In this document: positions 12,959 to 25,546 of the stretch, in pieces | Position numbering within the stretch: the first letter of the stretch is position 1 | How the letters are laid out: each line of letters opens with the position of its first letter | Assembly (NCBI GenBank): GCA_013054445.1 | Contig: JAAMPI010000032.1 | Location: 1 to 64,000, forward strand | Direction of reading: 5' to 3' | Length of the DNA stretch: 64,000 nt | Source of the DNA: Cudoniella acicularis | Lineage: Eukaryota > Ascomycota > Leotiomycetes > Helotiales > Helotiaceae | The notes under the pieces: model-generated | The model's database searches: none | What the model was told of the DNA's origin: nothing | What the model saw: the letters and a program-made list of their open reading frames with translations, nothing else | Position numbers and translations under genes: made by a program

Positions 12959-15900
12959 GATGCGATTCCGAAGAGCAGACCGAATCTTCTTGAGAAGGCG
13001 GAGGTATAGAGAATGATTTTGAAACCCGGCGTACTGTAGGTGATCGTGAATGGACACAAAGCACTGCACTACGCTGGATGGACTCGAGAGGGTAGGCGAT
13101 CAAGAATCACCCAATTAGAAGAATTCTGGAAGCCGCCACTTTTTCCAACCCCCAAGTCAGCAGCACTCAGTATTCTTTGTTTGCGATTGTGGTGAGCGAG
13201 CTCACTCGCTTTGCGGTCGGTAGGGCCGAAAGCTTGGGACATGGAAGCCTCAGTCATCCTGGCCATATCTGTCAGCGTCGAGCTGCCTCCTAGAAATAAT
13301 CGGCTGTTCGTGGGACTGATAGAGAGGCGTGCGCTGTGCTGGGCTTGGTGTGGTGGGTGGTGGAGTGATGAGTGGTGGATGATGGGGCCGATGGTGGTGA
13401 AGGAGGGGGTGCTGTTGGGTGCGAGAGTCTACTCCGTACTCCGTAGAGATGTCGGGATGCCCTGCACTTGCAGACTCTTCCCTGCAGGCCCAGCTAGGGT
13501 GGGAGAGGAGAACAGGTGAGACCGGACAAGGGGCCTCGATTGGGGTACGATTGGGGTACGATTGCGGTTTGCCCCTCAGCTCTGGAAGTCTTGGCATCAA
13601 AGACAGCGAGCGGACAGCACAAATTCTCAGCCTTGCGCAAGTAGTCCCGGATTCAGCTGAAAGCATCGCTACACCGTATAGCGTGGCCGGTGAGCTGCGA
13701 GCAAGACATGTGAGTGAGACTTTCTGTTGCAGTCTTGCAGAGTCTTGCTGGTTGCTGATACGAAAGACATGTCTCATTTCGAAAACGCCATTTCAGCCAG
13801 AGCTGCTGCCATTGAGCCAAATTCTTCGCCACGATTCACCACCAACACTGCCACACCACACCACACCACAATGAGGCAGTCGAGAAGTTGAAGTGTGCAG
13901 TTCCTGGCGAGCAGAAAATCTTGGGGTGTGCGCGGGTTCTCACCTTGCAGGCTTGCTGCGAGCAAGCGCTCACATGGACGGGTAAAGGCTTCTTCCCAAC
14001 CTCTCTTAATTGCACGCTTCTCACCGAATATTGATTCTGTTTATCCCCAAAGTGGGCGCAGAGGGGTACCTACATGACCAGTCCCTTCGTGGCCAGACAT
14101 CCGCCATGCGGCTCTGTCTCTGTTGCGGCGATGGGGCTGGATTCGGCCTGAGGTCAGCACTTGAGAGGCACCATGGAAAAAAAGAGCGACGAAGCCATCA
14201 GCGAACGAGGAAAAGGTGTGGAAGCATGGGGAGGAGTGAAGGGTTCAGGAAGGTCGAGCAAGGGCTTTGGACTGATGGAACCGGTGGAATCAGATCGAGG
14301 GAGATGGCCTCTTGCATGTTGGCACTACACGGCAAAGCCAGAGACATGTACCTAATTAAAGAGACTGATGTGAGAGCCGACCAGAACTTCCAGAAATGAA
14401 CAAACAGAGATGAAATTAGGAAATGAGTTTAAAGATGGTGAAAGACACGAGGTGACGAGAAGCCGTTCTCGGACCTGGACGTCGTAACTGCTGACAGGTC
14501 TAATGTCCTCGTAAAGCTTTGTCGATCTCAACTGGCTTTCGCCGCGTGTCTGCTGTCCGATGCCTTGCTGGCGGCGACGGCGGCGGCGGCGCCTTTTGAG
14601 TTTCCCACCACCCTCGGGGAAGGAGTCTAAGAGCCATGAGGCCCACCTTTCAAGCTTACATTAGGGACGGAAACAAGAACGTCACCCGCCAGGTCCGGCA
14701 ACCTCGAGCCCGATCGTGCCTGAGGCTCAATACTACCTCGGAACTCTCACCAATCACACGCCGCCAACAAGGCAAGCCGCGTCTATTCCTGTCAAGTGGC
14801 CGAAGCCTCTTTTCATCCCCTCCCTCACTGGTGCCTCTTTGTTCCGATTGTTCCCCTCTGCTGCTCTGTGAGTCTGTTCTGCATCGCGGCCATGCACGAG
14901 GCTGCACGATGTCTGCACTCGCCCCAAGTGGCGTTGGCCAAGCGCCAGCCTTCCGGCGAAGAGGAGCAAAAAAGAAGGTGATGATCAGAGGAAAAACCCA
15001 CCATTTCGCATCATCTCAGAAGGCTTGTTGTTGTTTTTGCCCTCGCATCTTTGCGCCAATCGCTCTACCTAGGTAAGACTCCCGCTTGGTCTACTCTAGT
15101 GAGATCTCCGCGAGGTAAGACTCCCGTCGCCCTCGTACTTTTTTTTTACCGGTTGGACCCCAAAATAAACCCAGTGCTTAACACCAGGCTTATCTGACTG
15201 GCGGGGAAATCGCTCACAGCGGTGACTCGGTGCACCATCAGACTGGGCTCGCAGACTCGCTCGCAGCATCGCAACTGGATTCGGCCGAGGACATCGGAAC
15301 AAACACTATCCTGCCCCACCACCCATCTGGGCTGATCTCACTGTCCAACAACATCGTCGCCTGGTCCTCTAGTCACTGGTGGCTGCTGTGCTCCAAAGGC
15401 ACCTTTGCAAGGTGCGCCGCGCCTGGAGCACAACCTTCTTTCCTCGACTTCCACCAGCGGATGCAGCCTGCGAGCTGACCCCCGTCCGGGGCGTACAGTA
15501 AACAAATCAGCTGCAAGAAAAGCCAACCACGATTGACGAGAGCGACGACGCAATGCTTGGCTATGAGTCTGGCTCTGCGCTGGTGGTGTTGATGAGGCTC
15601 TCTCGATCCCCCGCCTACGTGGACGGTGACGGTGATGTGGGTGGGATTCTGCCTCGAGCCAGCGGCCGTCTATCATTGACATGGACATCCTGGAGCAACA
15701 TCCCAGAGAGCCCGTGATGTGCTTGCATCTTGGAATCTTCGGCCTTACCCCTGGCCCCCATTCTCCCTCCTCACTGGTCCTCCCGTAGTGGCTTCCAGGC
15801 TTTGAAGGTAACGTGTGTTGTTGAACCTCATATCCCCCAGCATCTTTTGGCCTTGCTGGCCGGGGTACCATAGCTGTTTTCTTCTTTGAGAAGAAGAAGG

Positions 15901-16281
15901 GTACGGGGGTGAGAACGTCCCCCGGAACTCCCTTGTTCTTCTTGTCCCTGCCCTTTGTCATCCCATTCCTCGTGGCAACCTCTTAGTTCTCTGCGCCTTT
16001 TCGGGTCTGTTGATATAGCAAGGGGAAAATAACAGCCCTGATCTGGCTAATCTGCTTGTTTATTGGCCACCCTCCAGCTCGTGTGGAGTCTTCCGAATTT
16101 CAGCCTTGGGATGACAGACCCACCATATGTAGAAAAGGCACACCATCTGCAAAGCTGCAGTCGATCGTTGTTCCTGTCCCAAGAAACAATCCCGACCTCT
16201 ACACACTCGTTCGCGGTATACAGCAAGTTTGCTGTGCTCAATTCGATCGTTTTGGGAATCCGTCCTTTCAGATAATCTGCC
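12959..16281. other. Intergenic region between divergent surface-protein genes
   Basis: About 3.3 kb separates the start of the kelch gene from the start of the mucin-like gene, which point away from each other. The region is more GC-rich than the 3-10 kb stretch and holds only shadow-like open frames. Small repeats are visible: a 12-bp direct repeat (GATTGGGGTACG) near 13538-13563, (CCACA)4 at 13851-13870, a GGC-rich run at 14571-14593, and the 14-bp repeat AGGTAAGACTCCCG at 15071 and 15113. It probably holds both promoters. No gene can be supported. Confidence 0.5.
13851..13870. repeat. (CCACA)4 microsatellite
   Basis: Four perfect copies of CCACA in the intergenic region between the kelch and mucin-like genes. 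Confidence 0.85.
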
Positions 16282-19200
16282 ATGAAAATAAGTTGGAGGA
16301 CATTGGTGGTGGGGGGCCTGTTAGGCAGTGCGCATGGCTATAGCAATAGTTCCTCGACGACTTCGAGCTCGAGTGCGAACAATCTTCAAGCCGATCATAG
16401 CACAACATCTTGCGCCTCGGTATCGACCACGACGACAACCAAGATTGAGACAGAAACATGCACAGAAACTGTTACAGTCACAGCTGAATGCAACCCGGGA
16501 TATGGATATGGAAATGGCGGTGGAAATGGCGGAGGCAATTGCTGGCCTACAACTATCACATCCTATGTGACAAAGCCGGCAACTACAATAATTGTGACGA
16601 GTAGCATACCTGGGCCGGAGCATGAGTAAGTTCAACTTTCTGAATGGTTTTTGCTTTACTAATATTTCAAAGTTACACGGCAACAATTTCCACAACGATC
16701 TAGTAAGTTTTTGTATTGGAAGTGGAAGAGATGAAGCTAATTGTTCGCAGCGTCTCCACGGAAATTGATAAAATCTCAACGGTGCAAGAGACGGTCGATT
16801 ACAATGTCACCCAAATCGTAACCTCTGAAAACGGTGTAACGACGACGGCAGAGACGACTCTTCTTACAACTACCACCGCCGTGATAACGACCTCCTACCC
16901 ATACCCCACGACCGTGATTGATTCATATGGCTACACAGTTCCCACCACCATATGGTCAACTTATGTCACGACGCAAATTGATGAGCAAACGACAACGGAT
17001 TACGTCGTTATTTGCATTACTGAAACTACGACAGAAACAATCACTACGTCTTATCCATACGATGTGACTGTCACAACTTCTAGTGGCTATCCAGTGGTTT
17101 CAACGGAGTGGAGCACAATTATTACCACCACCACCGCCGTCTCGTCTTATACAACGACACAGCCAACAACCATTCCGACCACCGTCGTTTCTACGTCAAT
17201 CGAGGAGCAAACGACAACGGATTACATTGTTATTTGCATTACGGAAACCACCACCTCGACAGTCACTACGTCTTATCCGTACGATGTGACTATTACCACT
17301 TCCAGTGGCTATCCAGTTGTTACAACGCAGTGGAGCACAGTGACAAGTACCACCACAGCCGTTTCGTCTTATACAACGACATCGCCAACTACTATCGTTT
17401 CCACGCATGATGTTACGACTACCGACTACACGACGAGCACATATACAACTTCGCAGAATGTCACTCTCACAACATCCGTTCCATACGCGGTGACTTCGGA
17501 TATTACTTTGTGGAAAACAAGCACATACACTACCGTTTCAACTTATGCGACAACTGCCACCTCGCGCATCACTACGTCAATCCCGACAACCGTCCCGACA
17601 ACCGTCACTAAAACGTCTGTGTCTACATATGTTTTCACTACAAGCATCCCCGTTCTGACGACTGTGCATGATTCGACCACCATAACAAAGTATTCCACAT
17701 CAACATACACATCTCTTTCAACCTTGACAAAAGACACCACGGAAACAGATGTCACCACAGTAAGATAGAAATTCAAGCTGCAAGTGTGCTGAATGAAGCT
17801 AATTTCATCCCAACTAGACCACCCAAGTCTCGCTTTCCACGCTCACTAAGACCACAAGCATTCCATATACGACGACTGTGCACGATTCCACAACCATAAC
17901 GAAGTACTCAACATCGACATATGTTACCGTCTCAACGCTTACGAAACCAACCACGGCAAGTTTAAACCCATTCCGTGATCTTATTCTCTTAGTCGAGCGC
18001 AGGCTAGCCATGGCCTGGCCACTCAAAATTCAGTCCAGACGTAGCCTGAAAAATGCCCTCTTTTTCCCACGCGCGGCGTTGCCAGGCGCAAGCTGGCCGG
18101 TGGCTTGGCTGGGAGAATAAAATTGCCAAACCCATTTTCGCGGAGAAATTAGCTAATTTGTTCTAGACTACGGACATCGTGCTGTCTACAATTGTCAGAA
18201 CCACCTCTATCCCATACGCGACTACGTGAGTAATTTATTTCTTTGCCCCTTTCCCTCAATTCTCCACAATAAGAGGATGTTTCATCCTCCTGGGTCCTCG
18301 CAGCTCCCTGCTCTCGGAAGAGCATAATGCTAACATGTTAAAGTGTCATCGATTCGACCACTATCACAAAATATTCGACATCGACATACACTACAGTATC
18401 GACATTGGTCAAGCCTACTACTATCACGAAGACTTATCTCACGACATATAGCACCTCGTATCCTGTGACAAAGACAATCAATAAGTCTACGACGATAATA
18501 GAGTGGTTCCCAATCTTTACCACAGAGACTGAAACTGAAATTGAAACGGAAACTCAGACGACAACACAAATTTCTGTTTCTACTCGACCTACTACGATAG
18601 TGCAGACTTCTACAACTACATACACATATTCCACGTCGTACCCTGTGACAGGTAAGCTTCTTCTTATACTGACCTTGAATCCCTTTTCTGCGAGAGCCGG
18701 GGGGCCTGGGAGCTGTCTTGGGGCTCTTTATTAGTTTGTTCTTGCCGTTCAGGACCTAAGATAGCTCTAAGCTCCTTAATATTTCCCTCGGATTTACAGT
18801 GCTAATTTGTTGAGTAGTCGTCAGCGATCATACCACGACTTCGACAGTTTACACTACCAGCGTTTCTCTAAGTGTTTCGACATTTTTGGCTACCCAAACG
18901 TCATTCGTTACCGACTCGTTCAGTAAGTTGCTTTAAATCTCTAGCTGTATATTTGCTAATAATTTTTAAGCTGCGACTTCTACGGAAATATCTGGTACGG
19001 ACTTTTGAAAATATTTTCTCATTTTCTTTTACTTTACTAACACAATTAGTCGTTACCTCCACTATCCCACCATCAACGATCATCACCACGATATCTGGGA
19101 CTCCTGTCACTACTACGCTGCCCGCTTCTACAGTAGTCTCAACGTTGATCATCGAGTCAACGCAAACTCAAACATCTGGTACTCATTCTTGAAGCCTGTT

Positions 19201-20896
19201 CCCTTCCATTTATCTTCCCCTACTAACACAATTAGTCGTTACTTCCACTATCCCACCATCAACGATCACCACCACGATATCCGGAACTCCTGTCACTACT
19301 ACGCTGCCGGCTTCTACGGTGATATCCACATTGCTCATCGAATCAACGGTCACTCAACCTCCTGTCACCTTAACCCAGCCTGGATCTACAGTAACTCTTC
19401 CTGGACAAGTCACGACAATCCCAGCCTCAACAATCACCTCGTTGATCACGACATCTCTGCCAGGAATTCCAGTCACAATAACCCAACCTGGCACCACTAT
19501 TATCTCCACTCAACCAGGTGTCGTGACAACTATCACGCAGGCCGGTACTACCGTCATTTCAACTCTTCCAGGGGTTCCAACAACCATAACACAACCGGGT
19601 ACCACCCTGATCTCAACCCAGCCGGGTGTTACTAGCGTTTCGACGACGACTATTACAATATTAGGTCAAACCGTGACCAATCCAGGTGGAGTTACCACAG
19701 TAAGCTCGGTGGTTACTATCACAAACGAAATTGCTTGCCCCAAACCCTCAAATACAGGACCGGTAACACCGCAAGCCACCGGCGACACTGCCCTTTGGGG
19801 ATGCGCGCCAGGATATGTTTGCAACCCACCGAAACCAGATGGCTGCACAATTTATGCCGATCCTCCAGATTTCGATTATGAGTGTGATGCCCAATACTGT
19901 ATACCCAGCCCGCCATTTACAGAAGTCATTTGGCCTGACAACCAAACATCCTATTATCCACCCACCGATGGTTATTTCAACTTGAACCCATACGCATTCG
20001 GTTTGGATTACGGCATCTTTGTGGAAGTTATCGTTACTGAATATGTGGTTGGCAATTATGGCAGTAAAGTGTTGACGACCATCACCACAGGAGATTGGAC
20101 CTCGCAAGCTGGCATATCTCATTTCCCACCCGCTGCAACATCCACGGCCAACAGTTACAAACCTAGGGCAGTCAATCTGTTCAAACGTGACTCGTCCATT
20201 GTTCCAGCCTTGTGCTACAATCAATGCAACAACTGCTTCATTGAAGCGCAGAAGATTGGAAAATCACCAGCATTGTGTGCCAGCAACTCTCCTTTCGAGT
20301 CAGACTACAACTCTTGCGTGAAATGTGTGCAAGCAAATGGAGATGCGATCAAGCTCTCGTTGCAGACTTATGTCGACCCCGAGTTTGCACCTTTCCTCAG
20401 CTTTTGCTCGGCTCAACCGGCACAATCCGAGGTAGCTGCAAGCACTAGCACGGCTACGGTTATCCCAGAGCCTCAAACGCAAAGCGTGGTAGTTGCCACT
20501 ACTACGGCTCCAACGCCTACAAACAGCGTCGCTGTCACAACTCAGGTCCAGCCAAACAGCAACACGAAACCAGTAGCCATATCTTCAACCTCGACGGCTT
20601 CCAGTTCGCCTAGCCAAACATCTGTAGCGCCTGTCAGCGTACCAACCTCCAGTACCGGAAGTTCGTCTTCGCCGGCATCAAGCGTCGTAAGCTCGTCTTT
20701 GGTAACCTCAAGTGCCCCAATTACAACAAGCATCGCAACCAGCGTCTCAGGAAGTGTCACATCCACATCAAGCAGCGCTGTGTCCTCAACCTCTGGACCT
20801 GTTCAAGTCACTGGCGCCTCTTCCCACCTCGCGCCCTCATCCTTCATGCTCTTAGCATCCATCCTCTTACTTTCGATCCTCGCCCTGTTCTTCTAA
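16282..20896 (+). CDS. Thr/Ser-rich mucin-like GPI-anchored cell-wall protein
   Basis: Ten exons fit in phase: 16282-16625, 16673-16702, 16751-17759, 17818-17955, 18167-18225, 18344-18651, 18818-18922, 18971-18994, 19050-19178 and 19236-20896, about 1268 residues. Exons 2 and 8 are microexons of 30 and 24 nt. The intron at 17956 has a GC donor. The N-terminus is a signal peptide (MKISWRTLVVGGLLGSAHG). A long Thr/Ser region follows, with a 74-residue direct repeat in exon 3 (DNA period 222 bp) and three copies of the module HDSTTITKYSTSTY or close variants. A Pro/Gly repeat (TQPGTTIISTQPG) comes next. A Cys-containing globular domain lies at roughly 830-1080. The end is a Ser-rich stalk and a hydrophobic tail (SFMLLASILLLSILALFF) typical of GPI addition. 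It resembles fungal wall glycoproteins ('glycoprotein X'-like). Adhesion or wall structure is inference. Confidence 0.87.
18995..19364 (+). repeat. Tandem duplication of one intron plus exon inside the mucin-like gene
   Basis: The unit 18995-19178 (55-bp intron plus 129-bp exon) is repeated at 19179-19364 (57-bp intron plus the first 129 bp of the last exon). Both introns start GTAC and end ACTAACACAATTAG. The exon halves differ at only a minority of bases and encode the same module, starting VVTSTIPPST. The copy therefore arose at DNA level and brought its intron along. Confidence 0.9.
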
Positions 20897-21729
20897 GGAA
20901 CTCGCCCGAGCCTTTCTGCTTTTCTCGTTCGAAAACACTTCATGATTTTACGACTTGGCAGCATATTGCATCTTCATTCTCGCATGTATCATGACTTTTT
21001 AGATTTTACAACCCTTCTGGAGCATACGACATACTCATGATACCCACTGTCCTTTACAATAATACGATACGATGATACCCGATCGATAAATAATACACTC
21101 CTTTACGGCCTTTGCATGGGAAACAACGGACGGAAAAAATATATACCCGATATATGATACACTCCTTAATGATCGAGCGATAGATGGCGTTATTTTTGGG
21201 CTCAGCATGGTAATGAACTGGGATGGGCATAATGGGAAAAAATAAAGTGAACTTCGGGCCTTGGGTTGGGCGGGTGGCCCAGCCTCAGATTGAACTGTGA
21301 CCTTGAGATGATGGGTTATTAGCAGTGGACGTCACAACCTGTGACACCGTGTGCACGTGGGTGGGTTTAATGTTTTATTCTATTCTTGTGTGGATATTAA
21401 TGGATCTTTGGGGGTTTAATTGAAGTGTTAATGGATCGGAGATTTTGGTGGTTTGTGGCAGGAGTGAAGCTGGATATTATTTATTCCGAGCTTCCTCGAG
21501 CTGTTGAATTCGATTCGGTGGAATGAATACCCCCTTTTTTGGTGGCGGGCTCTTTACCTCAAGATGTTGAGAGGGAAAGAGGGTTAGCAACATATTTAAG
21601 AAAGTTGAGAACTACTTTTTGATACTTTGAATTTTAAATTAAATTGAATTTGAAAACAATTTACCTCTACTTCCTTGGCTTCCATTTTTTATTTGGTGTG
21701 ATTTTCTATAGCTAAGGCTCTATCTATTA
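20897..21729. other. Intergenic, AT-rich
   Basis: This 0.8-kb stretch lies between the mucin-like gene and a relict gene. It probably includes the 3' untranslated region of the former. No gene, RNA or repeat can be supported. Confidence 0.5.
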
Positions 21730-22038
21730 CTAGTATAAAGGCCTCGTGTATGTAGCATTCCCGCCTATCCGTGTCTGCTCTACAATAAATTTATCTAAGT
21801 CCGCCAGATCTACCTTACGCGGGTCTTGATCCAAGACCACTATATCAGCTTTCTTCCTAACCTTAAGAGTCCCCACCACATTTTCTATCTCAATCCGTGT
21901 AGTAGAGTTGATAGTGACACCTCGAAGTGCTGTCTGAAGATCTACACATTCTTACTTGCCAAGGATGTCGACGACACCACTAGCTGGATCAACTAGTCTC
22001 GTTGTCGCAGTCTTTAGGACTAGCGGTAAGGATTTACT
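21730..22038 (-). pseudogene. Relict C-terminus of an amidohydrolase (YtcJ-like)
   Basis: Reading the minus strand gives about 100 codons of the C-terminal end of a metal-dependent amidohydrolase. Diagnostic pieces are QTALRGVTIN, the 'VGTLKVRKKADIVVLDQDP' turn that closes the barrel domain, and DLDKFIVEQTRIGG, followed by a TAG stop (21730-21732) and then TAA. In the family the corresponding motif reads GSLEVGKLADLVVLD. An in-frame TAA interrupts it at 21952-21954. The rest of the enzyme (normally about 450-550 residues) is absent, because the convergent DNA upstream runs into the 3' end of the DUF899 gene. A truncated, nonfunctional remnant is the best reading. It is not a shadow of another gene. 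Confidence 0.75.
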
Positions 22039-22222
22039 AAGCTATAACGACTTACTTATTTTAGTTTCAATTTGTAGAAGCAAAAGTGGCAAAGAAACTC
22101 ACTACAAACTCGCTTTTAAAGTAAAGAAAACACTATCCTTAAGATTCCACCATACACAACCAATGAAACTAGAAACTTCCAATCCAATAGTCAAAACCAG
22201 ACCAATTCTTTCACTGAGAACA

Positions 22223-23128
22223 CTATTCCTTCTTCTCTTCACTCTCGTCATACTCATCATGCAACAACCAATCCATCTTCTTTCCCTCCCCCTCCTCCTG
22301 TCTTCCAAGCGGCGTCAAATCCAACAACCCATATGTAACGAGCAAACCATCCAAGCCACGCCCATAGCTAGAATAAGTATGAAACACCTCACCTCCATCT
22401 CCTTTCCAGAAAACACTCAGACCCGGTCTCTCGCCTTTGATTCCCTCATCTACGGGCTTATAGTTATATTCCACTGGTTTCTTGATCTCACCATCAAGCG
22501 AAGCCTGAAAATCGTAGTTGAAATCGCTTTCGAAAGACGAGTACCAGGGAAACGACCATCCCATTCTCTTCTTAAATGCCTCGATCTTCTCAATTGGCGC
22601 CCGGGACACCAGGACCAAGCTCGTATCGCGGGAATGCAAATGCGTGAGTGTGGAAGGGAGGTTATCGGTGAGGAATGAGCAGCCGGTGCAGCCGGCCTCG
22701 TCGGTGGGCGAGAGCATGAAATGGTAGATGATGAGTTGTTTTTTGCCGGAGAAGAGCTGGGGGAGGGTGGTGGGGCCGGAGGGACCGGTGAGGGTGTAGG
22801 GTTTGGTGAGGGCGGTCACTTTTCAATAGATTAGAACTATGTTTGTTGTTCGAAGCAAGGTCGGCGGGGGGGATGAAGCATCCTCCCGGTTGCTTGGAAT
22901 AAGATTCTAGGGGTAGGGAATATGGAAACAGACGGGGTGCCTTACCAGGGAAGGTGCGGAGGGCTGAGCGGAGCGTGGCGAGGGAGCGGGTGAGTTCCTT
23001 TTCTTTCACAAGGAGATCAAGGCGTGCGGCGTGCCATTCAGCGGGTGTGACGACCTATGAGAGTGAGGAGGGGAGGTTAGTTGAGTGCGTTGAAAGACAG
23101 ATATAGGAGAGCGTACTGGGCCAGGCAT
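22223..23128 (-). CDS. DUF899 family thioredoxin-like protein
   Basis: Three exons agree in phase: 23117-23128 (only MPGP), 22946-23054 and 22223-22818, giving 238 residues. The start is set by the tiny first exon, since exon 2 opens with the conserved VVTPAEWHAAR. Family features: the start region 'EWxxARxxLLxKEKExTR', LFSGKKQLIIYHFM, a CxxC-like pair (GCTGCS) near residue 100, FKKRMGWSFPWYSS, FNYDF near residue 145 and GLSVFWKGDGGEVFHTYSSY. DUF899 proteins adopt a thioredoxin-like fold and are annotated as possible dithiol-disulfide oxidoreductases. No physiological role is established. It is about the usual length and has no signal peptide, so it is probably cytosolic. The relict amidohydrolase follows it on the same strand. 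Confidence 0.9.
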
Positions 23129-25246
23129 CTTTCACGGATGTTGAAAGTATTGAGTTGAATATTGAGATAGATTGAGTGTGTTTTCCTTCTGGTCTTTTTC
23201 TTTGATTGAGGTTGAATGAGTGAAGTGCAATTGAGAAAATATCTCCCGTCATCAAAGAAAATCCACCTCTATTTAACATCTTCACCTCCCTCTCACCAAC
23301 TATCCCTTGCCCTCTCCCAATGGCGTAAAATTCCCCCGTTCTGACGACGCGGGGTAACAAAAGCAAACGAACGCAACAAACGAAAAACGCGATCAGAGCG
23401 TCGCGGACGCCTTACCACTGGGTTTCGCGTTGCAATGCAGCGCGCTCTCACGTGCGTGGTCGGCCTTGATTACTATTCAATTGCCAGCTGCACACCCTTC
23501 GTTACGCAAACGCACCATGATTGGAGAATCAAAGCCACGGCGTGAAAGCCTGAACTTTGCCCTCCTGTTTGGGTGGTGATCGGTTTGAGGAAGTGAGTCA
23601 TTGTTGGGTGGGTTTACGGCCGTAGGTTGGGAGGGCCTGGTTGTTTGATTTGTGGGTGTGCAAAGAGGCTTTGTTGGGGTTTTCTTTTTTTCTTTTTGGT
23701 GGATGGAGGGGTTGGCTGATGATCTTCGAATCCTTATCTGCCGAACGCGAGCGATGAGGCGTCTGGATTTACTCGGCTGGGATTTTGCTGAGGGCCGCAC
23801 TCGGTATTCAACCTTAGGTAGGTAGTGATAAGATTGCGTCACAAGAGCAAAATCACTCACCTTTATAAGGCGAAGTGTTACGAAAGGCCGCTTAAAAAGA
23901 AAAGAACCCGATTACTACGATATCTGTAGTTTACCATCCTACTGTAAGTATCTTAACTAGCCTTTAACAATTTCCACGGCCCTCACGAAAAACCGGACCG
24001 AGTGACTAGTTTTCAAAGTTGAAATGAGACTTATCAAGTGAGGTTGTAGAATCTCTCTTAATTCGAAGTGAGCTGGGGAAAAGATAACCTCTATAATATA
24101 TTCCAAGGACTTTTCTAGAGCCGGGACTTAGAAACTTGGAAAGCATTGACGGCGGTGCTGAAAGGTGAGTTCGTATTTACGAATAGAGCTTGAAAGTCGA
24201 AGGGAAAATGTGACTTTTGGTTGCGAAGCTTTACTCTAGCTCTCAAGGTATCTTATACCTGTTTCCTCGAGTTGAACGTGTTTGTTTTATTTTCCTCGAC
24301 ACTATTGTTCAGAGGTCGACCACAGATGCCACTACTGATAGTCTTCACTGTGCCCCTTCGCATAACTTGCTAACTTTCAGCAGCGTAAAAGGTCTTCGTA
24401 ATATAGTGGGTCAGGAGGCTTAAGGGCTTGCCCTGAATCATATCGTGAGGCTTGCTGCGTTAGAAAACTTCTCATGTTCACTTCAAAATCAGAGCTTTCC
24501 AAACATCATGTTATTTTAATATTAAACTTTATGTTTTGTTTTATATTTATATATTAAGATTATTATGTATTTTGAGACTATAGAAGCTAATACACTATTT
24601 TGAGAAACTAGTGGTTGATCGGGCATAGTGTTGAGACTCCAAATGATTGCGAAAGAACTACGGGCCCAAGTATCTCCAGACAGTCATATTCCATCGTCAT
24701 ATTTGAGCTTTTAACCTGTGAGAATCTATCAACTATAGATCTTGAATATTTCTCGACTTATGGGTACCTCTACTTACACCTCTCCAGGTGTGAGCACCTC
24801 CTCTCGTGCCTCCTCACCTTGTATGAATACATGTACCTCTCCAAGTGTGAATATTACTCACTGAATTTACATAGCTTCGTTGATGAAAAACATCACGGTC
24901 AAATTTCACTGTCCCGAGGCGGCTGGAGCTGCGGGCAGGCTGGTCCATGGGTCAGAGGCAGCATTGAGCGCATGTCATCTATAGAAAGTAGGGATTATAA
25001 ATATATTATCTTCAATGATTAGCGTTGGAAATTGAAAAGCTTCATTCATTTATTTTTCTATTTTATCCAGTCACCTAACTTACCTTGCACGCGACACGTA
25101 GCCTCGCGAATGAGACAGTCTGACATCTCGGCGCTAAGACTTCGTCTTGTTATCTTGTTGGATGGTTTTGTATGCAGGAGGCCGAATATGGCCAGGCCAG
25201 CAGACCAACAAACGGATTTAAAACACCAACACTCGTTTGACGAGGT
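23129..25246. other. Intergenic, no supported gene
   Basis: About 2.1 kb separates the DUF899 start from a small open frame. The first 300 bp are presumably the DUF899 promoter. 24.4-25.0 kb is AT-rich and has a short imperfect repeat around TACCTCTCCA(A/G)GTGTGA (24785-24850). The 135-codon frame at 24615 has poor composition and no domain, and was not accepted. Confidence 0.5.
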
Positions 25247-25438
25247 TCAATCGGCCGAGTTCATCTCGTATTCTTCTTCAGCACGCGACAAATCGCTCAA
25301 CTTTTTCTTCCTGATTCTCAGGGCACCTTGAAATCTCTTCAAGTTTTGGCTTCTATCTTTGCGATACATTTCGATTGACAACTGTGCGAGGTGAGCTTCA
25401 GCCTCGTCTGGCCGTTTGCCAGTAGCTCGATCGTCCAT
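25247..25438 (-). CDS. Possible small hydrophilic protein (63 aa)
   Basis: This is a single ATG-started frame of 63 codons, rich in Lys, Arg, Glu and Asp and predicted largely helical (LAQLSIEMYRKDR, RKKKLSDLSRAEEEYEM). It starts 108 bp from, and points away from, the DUF4238 gene at 25547, so the two would share one short promoter. I do not recognise it. Composition is more protein-like than random frames nearby, but length alone is weak evidence. It could be the 3' exon or remnant of something larger, or chance. Confidence 0.3.
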   Translation of the reverse strand: MDDRATGKRPDEAEAHLAQLSIEMYRKDRSQNLKRFQGALRIRKKKLSDLSRAEEEYEMNSAD

Positions 25439-25546
25439 TCACCTTCTTGACAAAAATTGCATTGGCACAATAATTTGCATAAACAGCATCTCCGTCGAAG
25501 TCATCTTAGAAGTCCATTCAACTATCAGAATTGCTTTGCCAAAAAT

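Noticed and set aside
15338..15961. 207-codon minus-strand frame in the 13-16 kb intergenic region
   Set aside because: Basic, low-complexity, no domain or splice support; GC-rich DNA gives long chance frames.
19189..19635. 148-codon frame rich in His, Asn and Tyr
   Set aside because: Out-of-frame shadow of the Thr/Ser-rich mucin exon; the odd composition is what a shifted ACN/TCN codon run produces.
21956..22678. 240-codon plus-strand open frame
   Set aside because: It overlaps the DUF899 coding exon on the opposite strand and the relict amidohydrolase; its translation has no motif while the minus strand has clear family motifs.
24615..25022. 135-codon plus-strand frame
   Set aside because: Tyr/Leu/Cys-biased translation of AT-rich, partly repetitive DNA; no motif and no conserved start.
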